Source: Thioclava nitratireducens
GTDB lineage: Bacteria; Pseudomonadota; Alphaproteobacteria; Rhodobacterales; Rhodobacteraceae
Length of the DNA stretch: 64,000 nucleotides
Assembly (NCBI RefSeq): GCF_001940525.2
Contig: NZ_CP019437.1
Location: forward strand, 966,501 to 1,030,500
Direction of reading: 5' to 3'
Of this stretch, positions 35,234-42,736 are shown in pieces. The stretch's first letter is position 1; every line of letters starts with the position of its first letter. Both the position numbers and the translations under genes were made by a program. Below the pieces are notes generated by a model. It was not told the DNA's origin, did not search any database, and saw nothing but the letters and a program-made list of their open reading frames with translations.

Positions 35234-36648
35234 GGGCGGGGTGCGATCTCGCGATCCGGGGCGGCACGCTGGTGACCGCCTCGGATCAGTTCCGCGCCGA
35301 TCTGGGCATTCGCGACGGCAAGATCGTTGAAATCGCGGCAGAGATCGCGGATGCGCGCGAAGAGATCGACGCCACTGGTCTGATGGTGCTGCCGGGCGGG
35401 ATCGACGCCCATGTCCATCTCGCGCAGCCCACCTCGGACGGCACGGTGATGGCCGATGACTTCCTGACCGGCACCCGGTCGGCGGCGGCAGGCGGCAATA
35501 CCACGGTTTTGCCTTTCGCGCTGCAGGTCAAAGGCAGCTCTCTGCGGGAATGTCTGACGGCCTATCACGAGAAGGCCGAAGGCGCGTGCTATACGGATGT
35601 CTCTTTCCATCTGATCGTATCCGACCCGACGCCGCAGGTTCTGGGACAGGAACTCCCGGCCCTCGTGCGCGACGGTTACAGCTCGTTCAAGGTCTTCATG
35701 ACCTATGACGATCTGGTGCTGAACGACGCGGAGCTTCTCGATGTCTTTGACGTTGCCCGTCGCGAGCGCGCGCTGGTGATGGTCCATGCCGAAGGCCACG
35801 ACGCGATCAAGCACATGACACGCAGGCTCGAGGAAGAGGGCAAGACAGCACCCTATTACCACGCTGTGGCGCATCACCAGATCGCCGAGCGAGAGGCGAC
35901 CCATCGCGCGATCAGCCACGCGCAGTTGATCGACGTGCCGGTGATGATCGTGCATGTCTCGGGGCGCGACCCGATGGAGCAGATCCAATGGGCGAAGAAG
36001 CGTGGCATGAAGGTCTTCGCCGAAACCTGCCCGCAATACATCGTCCTGACACGAGACGATCTCAAAGGGCTGAACATGGATTTCGAGGGCGCGAAATATG
36101 TCTGCTCGCCGCCGCCACGCGACACAGACAGCCAAGACGCGATCTGGGAGGGGCTGCGCGACGGCACCTTCGACGTCTTTTCGTCTGATCACTGCCCGTT
36201 CTATTTCGAAGGCGCCAACGAAACCGGCAAGGATAATCCCCGCGCACGCACCTCGTTCAAATGGGTGCCGAACGGCATCCCCGGCGTGGAGACGCGGCTG
36301 CCCATCCTGTTCTCGGAAGGGGTGCGCAAGGGTCGGATCAGTATCGAGCGTTTTGTGGCGCTCACCTCGACCAACCCTGCCAAGCTCTACGGCCTCTACC
36401 CGCAAAAAGGTGCGCTGGTGATCGGTGCCGATGCCGATATCACGCTCTGGGATCCCGAACGCAAAGCGGTGATCACCCAAGCGAGCCTGAACCACGGCGC
36501 CGATTACACGCCCTTTGAGGGCATGGAGATCGAGGGTTGGCCCGTCCGCACGATCCTTCGCGGCCAGACAATCGCCGCCGACGGAGAGGTTCTAGAGCAG
36601 GGCCGGGCCGGGCGGTATCTGTCGCGGGCGACCAGTTCGGCCTGGTAG
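35230..36648 (+). CDS. Dihydropyrimidinase/D-hydantoinase family cyclic amidohydrolase
   Basis: 472 residues from GTG 35230. Metal ligands are H61 and H63 in GGIDAHVHL, the carboxylated lysine K154 in SSFKVFMTYDD, then VMVHAEGHD, MIVHVSGRD and FSSDHCPF. It hydrolyses cyclic ureides (dihydropyrimidines or 5-substituted hydantoins) to N-carbamoyl amino acids. No beta-ureidopropionase is adjacent; two carbamoylases are encoded 20 kb away at 12-14 kb. Last gene of the operon, followed directly by repeat copy C. Confidence 0.9.
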   Translation: MRAGCDLAIRGGTLVTASDQFRADLGIRDGKIVEIAAEIADAREEIDATGLMVLPGGIDAHVHLAQPTSDGTVMADDFLTGTRSAAAGGNTTVLPFALQVKGSSLRECLTAYHEKAEGACYTDVSFHLIVSDPTPQVLGQELPALVRDGYSSFKVFMTYDDLVLNDAELLDVFDVARRERALVMVHAEGHDAIKHMTRRLEEEGKTAPYYHAVAHHQIAEREATHRAISHAQLIDVPVMIVHVSGRDPMEQIQWAKKRGMKVFAETCPQYIVLTRDDLKGLNMDFEGAKYVCSPPPRDTDSQDAIWEGLRDGTFDVFSSDHCPFYFEGANETGKDNPRARTSFKWVPNGIPGVETRLPILFSEGVRKGRISIERFVALTSTNPAKLYGLYPQKGALVIGADADITLWDPERKAVITQASLNHGADYTPFEGMEIEGWPVRTILRGQTIAADGEVLEQGRAGRYLSRATSSAW

Positions 36649-36652
36649 GTGG

Positions 36653-36807
36653 GTGTCTGGCCAAATCAGGGCGCGCGTTTCGCAGCATCCAGACATTCCT
36701 CGATTCCGGAATTTTCAATGCTTTGCTGGCGGCATGGGGTGCTCGACCGACAACATGCAATGTCGCGATCCGAGAACCCTGAAGGCACGCCCATGTCGTT
36801 GGTCGAG
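36653..36807. repeat. Dispersed repeat, copy C
   Basis: About 155 bases, starting GTGTCTGGCCAAATC four bases after the hydantoinase stop and ending at the shared ATGTCGTTGGTCGAG block. It aligns end to end with copy A. A fragment of an aldehyde dehydrogenase gene follows 39 bases later. Confidence 0.75.
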
Positions 36808-36845
36808 CAACCAGGGGTGGTCAGGATCGCCTGAGCGTGACCGGG

Positions 36846-36884
36846 CCGAACCTCTACGAAATGAGCGCGAAGAATTATCTGCAG
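36846..36884 (+). pseudogene. Relic fragment of an alpha-ketoglutarate semialdehyde dehydrogenase gene
   Basis: 39 bases matching 33 of 39 positions of the intact gene at 11246-11284; it would encode PNLYEMSAKNYLQ versus PNLYETSAENYLQ. No flanking homology was found on either side. Most differences are at third codon positions, so it comes from a diverged paralogue or homologue rather than a recent copy. Confidence 0.65.
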
Positions 36885-36892
36885 GCGGCGCT

Positions 36893-38140
36893 TTATCCCG
36901 GCAGGCACAAGCGGATAAGAAGCGCGAGGATCAGCGCCGGTGGCATGACCTTGAGCCCGACGCCCAAAAACTGGGCTGCGGAGACGTGAAGCCCGGACCG
37001 GCGCAGGGTCGCGAGCCATAGGAGTGTTGCAAGCGACCCGGTCACCGAAAGGTTCGGTCCGAGATCCACACCAATCATCAGGCAGTCGCGCATGAGATCT
37101 CCGAGCTCTCCTGCTGCCGCAGCCGCAGCGGCAGCCAGCCCGACAGGCAAGTTGTTGGCGAGGTTGCTCGCGATGCCGACTGCGGTCCCGCTCAGCCCCG
37201 CGGTTGCCCGCGGCGAGGTTGCTGACATCTGCCCGAGCCATTGGCCCAGGGTCGACAGGGCCCCAGCGCGGTCCAGCATGGCGACCAGCACGAAAAGCCC
37301 GGCGACGAGTGGCAGCACGCCCCAAGTCAGGTGCCGCAACAGGGGCAAGGGAGACCGCCGGGTGCTCAGCGCGACCGCCAGCGCCACGGCGACCCCGGCG
37401 CTGAGTGTCGCAAGGCCAAGGCCGCCGCCCCAGGATGAGACCGTCACCAGTGCCACCGCCGAAAGGCTCAGCCCTGTCGCCGCGATCCAGCCGCCCCGCG
37501 AAAGCGTGGGGACGTCGGTTGTCGTGGGCTCTGTGTCCAGATCATGGCGCATCGCCCAGCGCAGGGAGAGGTAGCTGACCACGATCGCGGCAAGAGCGGG
37601 GAGGGCGAGCCGCGCGAGCCAATCGCCAAGTGGCGGCATGGCACCATGGAAGATTACGAGATTTGCCGGGTTCGAGATCGGCAGGACGAAACTCGCCGCA
37701 TTTGCCACGATGGCGCAGGTGAAGAGATAGGGTAGGGGCGGAACGCGCGCATGGCGTGTCACCGCGAGAACGGCAGGCGTCAGCACAACGACCGTGGTGT
37801 CGTTCGACAGGAAAACCGTCACGCCCGCGCCGACCAGGTAGAGGATGAAAAACAGGCGCCGTGCGGACCCAGCGGCTGCCTGCACCGCGCGGGCGGCAAG
37901 ATGGTCGAAAAGGCCCTCACGACCGGCGACTTCGGCGAGAAGCATCATGCCGAGCAGGAAGAAATAGACCTCTCGGCCTTCGCCGATGGCATGCAAGGCA
38001 TCGGAGAGTGGCAGTGCCCCCAGAAGAACCACCGCTGCGGCGCCGCTCACGGCAAAGATCCAGTCAGCCCAGCCAAAGGGGCGCAGGATCACGCCAGCCG
38101 TCGCGAGAGCCGCGATACAAAGACCGATAAACTCGACCAT
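36893..38140 (-). CDS. ArsB/NhaD-type (ion transporter superfamily) permease
   Basis: About 415 residues, roughly 10-12 hydrophobic segments. Motifs are FLSNDTTVVVLTPAVLAV, ANAASFVLPISNPANLVIF, ASNLANNLPVGL and GVDLGPNLSVTGSLATLLW, which match ArsB arsenite pumps and related Na+/H+ or dicarboxylate carriers. ATG 38140 (MVEFIGLC) places the first helix at the N-terminus; the longer frame adds a hydrophilic tail without family resemblance. No arsR, arsC or arsH is nearby, so arsenite export is unproven. Confidence 0.85.
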   Translation of the reverse strand: MVEFIGLCIAALATAGVILRPFGWADWIFAVSGAAAVVLLGALPLSDALHAIGEGREVYFFLLGMMLLAEVAGREGLFDHLAARAVQAAAGSARRLFFILYLVGAGVTVFLSNDTTVVVLTPAVLAVTRHARVPPLPYLFTCAIVANAASFVLPISNPANLVIFHGAMPPLGDWLARLALPALAAIVVSYLSLRWAMRHDLDTEPTTTDVPTLSRGGWIAATGLSLSAVALVTVSSWGGGLGLATLSAGVAVALAVALSTRRSPLPLLRHLTWGVLPLVAGLFVLVAMLDRAGALSTLGQWLGQMSATSPRATAGLSGTAVGIASNLANNLPVGLAAAAAAAAGELGDLMRDCLMIGVDLGPNLSVTGSLATLLWLATLRRSGLHVSAAQFLGVGLKVMPPALILALLIRLCLPG

Positions 38141-38344
38141 CACCAACGTGTCCGACGCATCAAGCCGTTCCCATTCGCTCCTAGCCCAATGCCATGGCCG
38201 ATCTGGCGATAGCTGTCGATGGCTCCGCATAAAGATGACGCAAAGATGTCTCAATGGCCAAATTTCGCCTTAAAGTTGTCTTAAATGTTGAACTCGAAGC
38301 ACGTGGATGCTTCCGAAAATTTCTGAAGATTTTTTGGATTTGAT

Positions 38345-38878
38345 ATGGCTCGGAAATTTGGCAGAGGTGCAACTGCGAAAGCGCAATCTCCAAGCGCATT
38401 CGTCCGGGATCAAATGGATCGCGTTTCGACCGGCGATCAGTTGCATTTCGCCACCCCCCTCCTTCTTCCGAAGCGCTGCATTATTTACTGTGGCGCAGGA
38501 GGTCTGATCGGCGCTGAGCTCTCTGAACTTTGTGAGCGTGAGGACGCAAGATTACTCGTGTGGCCGGAAGGGGTGTTGCCCGAAATTTGGCTGGCGCTTC
38601 ATACCGACGAGATCGACGTCCTGATGGTCGACGGCGATCATCTGGGAGACATCGAAGACACGATTGATTTTTGCATGCGCGTAAGGCGCGCTTGCCCCTC
38701 GCTCCCCTTGATATTGGTCTCCAGCGAAATGCGCGCGGACGACCTTACCTGCGAACGTATGCAAGCCTGCGATGTGACCCTCAAAGTTCCGGTTTCGCAA
38801 GTTCGCTTGGAAGGCGCGATTCAAGCGGCTCGTCAGAACAACGCGTGTTTTCTGTCACGCCGGCATTGGGAGAACTAG
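38345..38878 (+). CDS. Orphan receiver-like (REC) domain protein
   Basis: 177 residues. After a 50-residue unrelated N-terminus, a receiver-like fold is suggested by IDVLMVDGDHLGD (candidate phospho-aspartate), LPLILVSSEM (the T/S position) and TLKVPVSQVRLEGAI (conserved lysine-proline turn). The acidic pair expected at strand one is weak (RLLVWPEG), so phosphorylation is doubtful. No kinase is adjacent. The start has no strong ribosome site. Could be an adaptor or a degenerate regulator. Confidence 0.6.
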   Translation: MARKFGRGATAKAQSPSAFVRDQMDRVSTGDQLHFATPLLLPKRCIIYCGAGGLIGAELSELCEREDARLLVWPEGVLPEIWLALHTDEIDVLMVDGDHLGDIEDTIDFCMRVRRACPSLPLILVSSEMRADDLTCERMQACDVTLKVPVSQVRLEGAIQAARQNNACFLSRRHWEN

Positions 38879-39142
38879 TAGCAACTTATTATCGAGCGCG
38901 CTGGAGAGGTTGGGGGTTGGGCGATGCGGCCTTCACAGGATCGTGGTAATGATCGGCCGGGATGGGCTGATGTTAGGCGGCGAGGCCCAGCGGGAAGGCG
39001 CAAGCGGCCTGAACAGTCGCGGCCAAGCTGAGCACCTTGGCTGCGCACGAGCCATCTCTGTCACGACCTCATTCTAGAGTTTCGGCGCTCGGAGAAGGCC
39101 ACCTTTCCTGCATCGCACTGTAATATGTTCCTGTCTTGAGTT
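38879..39142. other. Gene-free stretch
   Basis: No ORF with family resemblance is seen between the receiver-like gene and the GNAT relic. Confidence 0.4.
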
Positions 39143-39359
39143 TCAGCGAGTCCTGCGAGCCATCGCAATAGACCGGGGCGCCGTCGTTACAAAGCCATAT
39201 TGCTCATAGAGCCGATCCGCAGGAACGTCCGCGATCAAACTCACGAGTGCCGGCTCGCATAGGTTGAGACAAATCAATGACGCTGCCGCCATCTCGGCCG
39301 AGTGTAAAAGCATGTTCTGAAGAAACCGCTTTGAGAAGCCTCGCTGGGGAGTGCCGGAT
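39143..39359 (-). pseudogene. GNAT acetyltransferase C-terminal remnant
   Basis: About 70 minus-strand codons, bounded upstream by an in-frame TAA right at the glutamate dehydrogenase start, with no start codon in a sensible place. The frame reads as the second half of a GNAT: PQRGFSKRFLQNMLLHSAEM (acetyl-CoA loop and helix) and RLYEQYGFVTTAPRSIAM ending in TGA at 39145-39143. The N-terminal half appears to have been lost. Confidence 0.55.
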
Positions 39360-39361
39360 TA

Positions 39362-40669
39362 ATGCCGCCCAAGAAAAAAGACGTCGAGGACGATAAGCCC
39401 CTGACGACTGGCATGCTTGCGAAGTCTCGCGAAACGCTCCGCGCGGCCTGCGAGCGGCTCAACATCCATCCCGACGTCTACGAAGAGCTGAAATGGCCCC
39501 GGGAGACTTTGGCCGCAACGCTTCTGATCCGGATGGATGACGGGAGCCGCAGGGCGTTCCAGTCATGGCGGTGTCGCTATAACGATCGACGGGGGCCGAC
39601 CAAGGGTGGCGTTCGTTTCCATCCAAACGTCTCGCTCGACGAAATCGAGACCCTTTCCTTCTGGATGACGTTCAAATGCGCGGTGGCAAACCTGCCGTTC
39701 GGCGGCGGGAAGGGAGGGGTCTGCGTGGACACGAAGACGCTCTCGGCCAACGAGTTGGAGCATTTGAGCCGCGCCTATGTCGAAGCCTTCGCTCCGTTCA
39801 TCGGCCCCGATCGCGATATTCTGGCGCCGGATATGTATACGAACGGGATCGTCATCGCGTGGATGGCGGACCAATACAGCTGGATTTCCGGGCAAGCCTC
39901 TCCGAGCGCGATTACCGGCAAACCTCTCGCTTTCGGGGGCACGAACGGGCGGGTCGATGCGACGGCACGCGGCGGATATTATGCCCTGCGCTATCTGGAA
40001 TCCGCGCTCGCTCTCGACCCGAATACGGCCACAGTGGCGATCCAGGGGTTTGGGAATGTCGGCTTCCACTGCGCCAAGCTGCTGCACGCGGATGGGTATA
40101 AAATCGTCGCCATTTCGGACTCCGGCGGCGGCGTATATGACCCGGGCGGTTTGGACCCGCTGGCCGTCATGCAGCACAAGCATCAGACAGGCGGCGTGAA
40201 AGGCGCAAAGGGTCAAGGCAAGACCAAAGAAATCTCAAACGCCGAACTCCTGGAGCTTGATTGCGAGGTGCTGGTGCCTGCCGCATTGGAAAGGCAGATC
40301 ACGCTTGAGAATTGCGACAGGATCAAAGCCCGCATTATTTTGGAAATGGCGAACGGACCGGTGTCTCCCGAGGCGGACAAGAAGCTGACGGAAGCGGGGC
40401 ATATCGTCGTGCCCGATATCCTCGCGAATTCCGGCGGCGTTACGGTTTCGCATTTGGAATGGGTTCAGAACAGATCGGGTTTTTATTGGGACAGCTCGCG
40501 TGTCCGGGATCACCTTAAAACGACGATGGAAACCGAGACGCAATCGATCTGGACGTTGCACAACGAGATGGAACTCTCGATGCGCGATGCCGCCTACATC
40601 CATGGCCTGCGTCGGATCGCGGAATCCGTGGAAGCCCGGGGCACTCCCGCTTATTTCGAGGGATCTTAG
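39362..40669 (+). CDS. gdhA: NAD(P)-glutamate dehydrogenase (Glu/Leu/Phe/Val family)
   Basis: 435 residues. The substrate-binding loop is PFGGGKGGVCVD with catalytic lysine, the following motif is RDILAPDMYTNG, and the dinucleotide motif is IQGFGNVGFHCAK. It reversibly deaminates glutamate to 2-oxoglutarate, linking nitrogen release from the amine and ureide modules to the TCA cycle. GGGGAG lies about eleven bases ahead of the ATG. A stem-loop follows the stop. Monocistronic. Confidence 0.93.
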   Translation: MPPKKKDVEDDKPLTTGMLAKSRETLRAACERLNIHPDVYEELKWPRETLAATLLIRMDDGSRRAFQSWRCRYNDRRGPTKGGVRFHPNVSLDEIETLSFWMTFKCAVANLPFGGGKGGVCVDTKTLSANELEHLSRAYVEAFAPFIGPDRDILAPDMYTNGIVIAWMADQYSWISGQASPSAITGKPLAFGGTNGRVDATARGGYYALRYLESALALDPNTATVAIQGFGNVGFHCAKLLHADGYKIVAISDSGGGVYDPGGLDPLAVMQHKHQTGGVKGAKGQGKTKEISNAELLELDCEVLVPAALERQITLENCDRIKARIILEMANGPVSPEADKKLTEAGHIVVPDILANSGGVTVSHLEWVQNRSGFYWDSSRVRDHLKTTMETETQSIWTLHNEMELSMRDAAYIHGLRRIAESVEARGTPAYFEGS

Positions 40670-40729
40670 CAGGCGCTGTCGACCGGCTGGGTTGGGGGTT
40701 AACCACGAGGCCGCGTTGGCGCGCAACGA

Positions 40730-40751
40730 AGCCCAGCTTTTGCGCTGGGCT
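40730..40751. terminator. Hairpin between convergent gdhA and ybaK genes
   Basis: AGCCCAGC (40730-40737) pairs with GCTGGGCT (40744-40751) around a TTTTGC loop. It sits 60 bases past the gdhA stop and 36 bases past the ybaK stop on the other strand, a good place for a shared terminator, although no T-tract follows. Confidence 0.5.
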
Positions 40752-40786
40752 CGGCGCTCGGGTTCTGCCAGGCCCGACCCTGACCG

Positions 40787-41263
40787 CTAGTCCGCACAGA
40801 GCGGTTTAGCCGCAGCCCCCGTCGCTGTGATGGCCGCGTCCACGTCGATCACCACCATCATCCCCCGCTTGCCGCCGTTGATGACCACCTCGCCAAGCCC
40901 CGCGGTGTCTGCCTCGAAGACCACCGGCACGCGCTTTTTCTGGCCAAAGGGGCTGATCCCACCGGTATGGAACCCGGTCAACCGCTCGGCCCTGTCGGGC
41001 GGCATCATCGCCGCCGACTTGCCGCCAAAGGCCGCCGCTACCCGCTTCATCGACAAGGTCCGGTCGGACGGCACCACGCAGGCCGCTGGCTTGCCATCCA
41101 CCTCGACCATCAGCGTTTTCAGCACCAGCCCCGGCGCGACCCCGAGCGCCTCGGCCGCCGCGATGCCAATGCGGTCGGCTGAGGGGTCGTAATGGTATTC
41201 GCGCACCTTGTAGGCCGTTTTGGCCTTGTCGAGCCCGCGGGTGGCGGGTGTAGCGGTGGACAT
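40787..41263 (-). CDS. ybaK: YbaK/EbsC Cys-tRNA(Pro) deacylase
   Basis: 158 residues, the same size as E. coli YbaK. The conserved lysine lies in LVLKTLMVEVDG, and TGFHTGGISPFGQKKR is the family hallmark. It clears mischarged Cys-tRNA(Pro) in trans. ATG 41263 follows GAGG by seven bases; the longer frame has no support. A 10-base-pair hairpin sits 16 bases upstream of the start in the leader. Confidence 0.93.
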   Translation of the reverse strand: MSTATPATRGLDKAKTAYKVREYHYDPSADRIGIAAAEALGVAPGLVLKTLMVEVDGKPAACVVPSDRTLSMKRVAAAFGGKSAAMMPPDRAERLTGFHTGGISPFGQKKRVPVVFEADTAGLGEVVINGGKRGMMVVIDVDAAITATGAAAKPLCAD

Positions 41264-41279
41264 CGTCTGGCCTCGTCTT

Positions 41280-41304
41280 GGGACGTGCCAGAAAGGCACG
41301 TCCC
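41280..41304 (-). promoter_or_regulatory. Leader hairpin upstream of ybaK
   Basis: GGGACGTGCC (41280-41289) is the exact complement of GGCACGTCCC (41295-41304) with a five-base loop. In the ybaK mRNA it would end 16 bases before the start codon, close to the ribosome site. It could also be a terminator for leftward readthrough. Confidence 0.45.
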
Positions 41305-41582
41305 ATCGGGAGGTTCAAGCACCTGCAATCGCGCCGGAAGGGCCATTTTCGCCGTTAACCGCAGACCGCCTGAGTTGCAGTGTCGGAGGAAAAGGCGTCT
41401 TTCGGACGGTCCGAGGGCGGATCGTCTTTCTTCTGTGGCTTTGCCGTCGCGGTGGAATGGCGGGTGAGGAAGGGATGTCTGCGCCGAGTGGTGGAGCAGG
41501 AGGCTCGGCAAAAGCACTGAAGTTGCAGATTACGCCTCCAGTGTCCAAGGAGTGTGTCGTCATCGATCCCCTGAGACTTCGT

Positions 41583-41620
41583 TTGACATCGATGTCATTT
41601 CTCGCTATGACATCGATGTC
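41583..41620 (+). promoter_or_regulatory. Promoter overlapped by two LacI-family operators
   Basis: TGACATCGATGTCA (41584-41597) is a perfect 14-base palindrome, and GACATCGATGTC (41609-41620) repeats its 12-base core, centres 24 bases apart. TTGACA (41583-41588) and TATGAC (41606-41611), 17 bases apart, make a good -35/-10 pair lying inside the operators. The LacI start at 41665 is about 45 bases downstream. Self-repression of the operon is the direct reading. The rest of the 41305-41582 gap shows no gene. Confidence 0.75.
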
Positions 41621-41664
41621 TTTTGGGGCTCGCGGAGCTGATTTCTGCGGGGGAGGAGGCCGTC

Positions 41665-42735
41665 TTGTCGACGATTTATGATGTAGCAAAGCTGGCCGGC
41701 GTTTCGCCGAAGACGGTCTCGCGCGTCGTGAACGGGGATGCTCCGGTCGGGAGGAAGACCCGTGACAAGGTGGAAGCCGCCATTCGCGAGCTGAAATATG
41801 TCCCTTCGAGTGCAGCGCGCATGATGCGCTCGAACAGGTCAGGTCTGATCGGCGTCGTGACGGGAGCGATTTCGCGCACCGCGGAGCTGGTCGATCCGAA
41901 GGGGTTGCCCGACCTCTTCATCCTGCAGGGCATCCAACAGATCGTGGCCGAGCGCGACCTGACGCTGATGATCGCCGATACGGCGGGGCAGGTCGAGAAG
42001 GTGCCCTCCTTGCTGCGGACCTTTCAGCAGCACCGGGTCGAAGGGCTGATCTATGTCGCGGACTACCACAAGAAAGTGGCTTTCGAGCCGACGCCGCCCA
42101 ACTGCCCGCTCGTTCTCGCCAATTGTTATGACGCCGAAGCGACGCCCGCGATCCTGCCTGATGATGAGGCCTGCCAGCGCAGCCTGGTCGAACGACTGAT
42201 CGCACATGGCCACAGGCGGATCGGTTTCCTGACGCTGGATCCGGCGATGGATGCGGTGCCCCTGCGCGTTGCGGGTTACCGTGCCGCGCTCGAGGCTGCG
42301 GGCATCGGCTATCAGCCGGAGCTGGTCGAAATCGGCTATCACAACGGCGACGCCTTCGCGCACCAGCGTTTGAGCGAAGCACTCGATCGGTTTCTCGCGC
42401 TCCCTCGGCGCCCGACCGTCATCTGCTGCGGCAATGACGAGATGGCGATGCGGCTCTACGGGCTGCTGCGCACGCGCGGCATCCTTGTCCCCGAGGAAAT
42501 CTCGGTCGCCGGCTTCGATAATTACCGCGCGATCGCCGAAACGCTCTATCCGCCGCTGAGCACTGTCGAACTGCCCTATGCAGAGATGGGGCGGCGCGCG
42601 GCGAAGCTCCTGCTTTCCATGATCTCGGAGAAGGTCTCCCCCCCGCACGAGCCCGTGCGCGTGGAGGGAGGCGTTTTCTGGCGCTCCTCCGTGATCGACC
42701 TCGAACCAGATCGCCAGACATCCAAGGGAGGATGA
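41665..42735 (+). CDS. LacI-family transcriptional regulator
   Basis: 356 residues from TTG 41665, with GGAGGAGG about six bases ahead; the peptide then begins STIYDVAKLAGVSPKTVSRVVNG, the classic LacI helix-turn-helix and hinge. The periplasmic-binding-protein-like domain includes HGHRRIGFLTLD, ICCGNDEMAMRLY and the final VSVAGFDN-type segment ISVAGFDNYRAIAETLYPP. It is the first gene of the sugar ABC operon and probably binds the two palindromes at its own promoter. Confidence 0.92.
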   Translation: MSTIYDVAKLAGVSPKTVSRVVNGDAPVGRKTRDKVEAAIRELKYVPSSAARMMRSNRSGLIGVVTGAISRTAELVDPKGLPDLFILQGIQQIVAERDLTLMIADTAGQVEKVPSLLRTFQQHRVEGLIYVADYHKKVAFEPTPPNCPLVLANCYDAEATPAILPDDEACQRSLVERLIAHGHRRIGFLTLDPAMDAVPLRVAGYRAALEAAGIGYQPELVEIGYHNGDAFAHQRLSEALDRFLALPRRPTVICCGNDEMAMRLYGLLRTRGILVPEEISVAGFDNYRAIAETLYPPLSTVELPYAEMGRRAAKLLLSMISEKVSPPHEPVRVEGGVFWRSSVIDLEPDRQTSKGG

Positions 42736-42736
42736 C

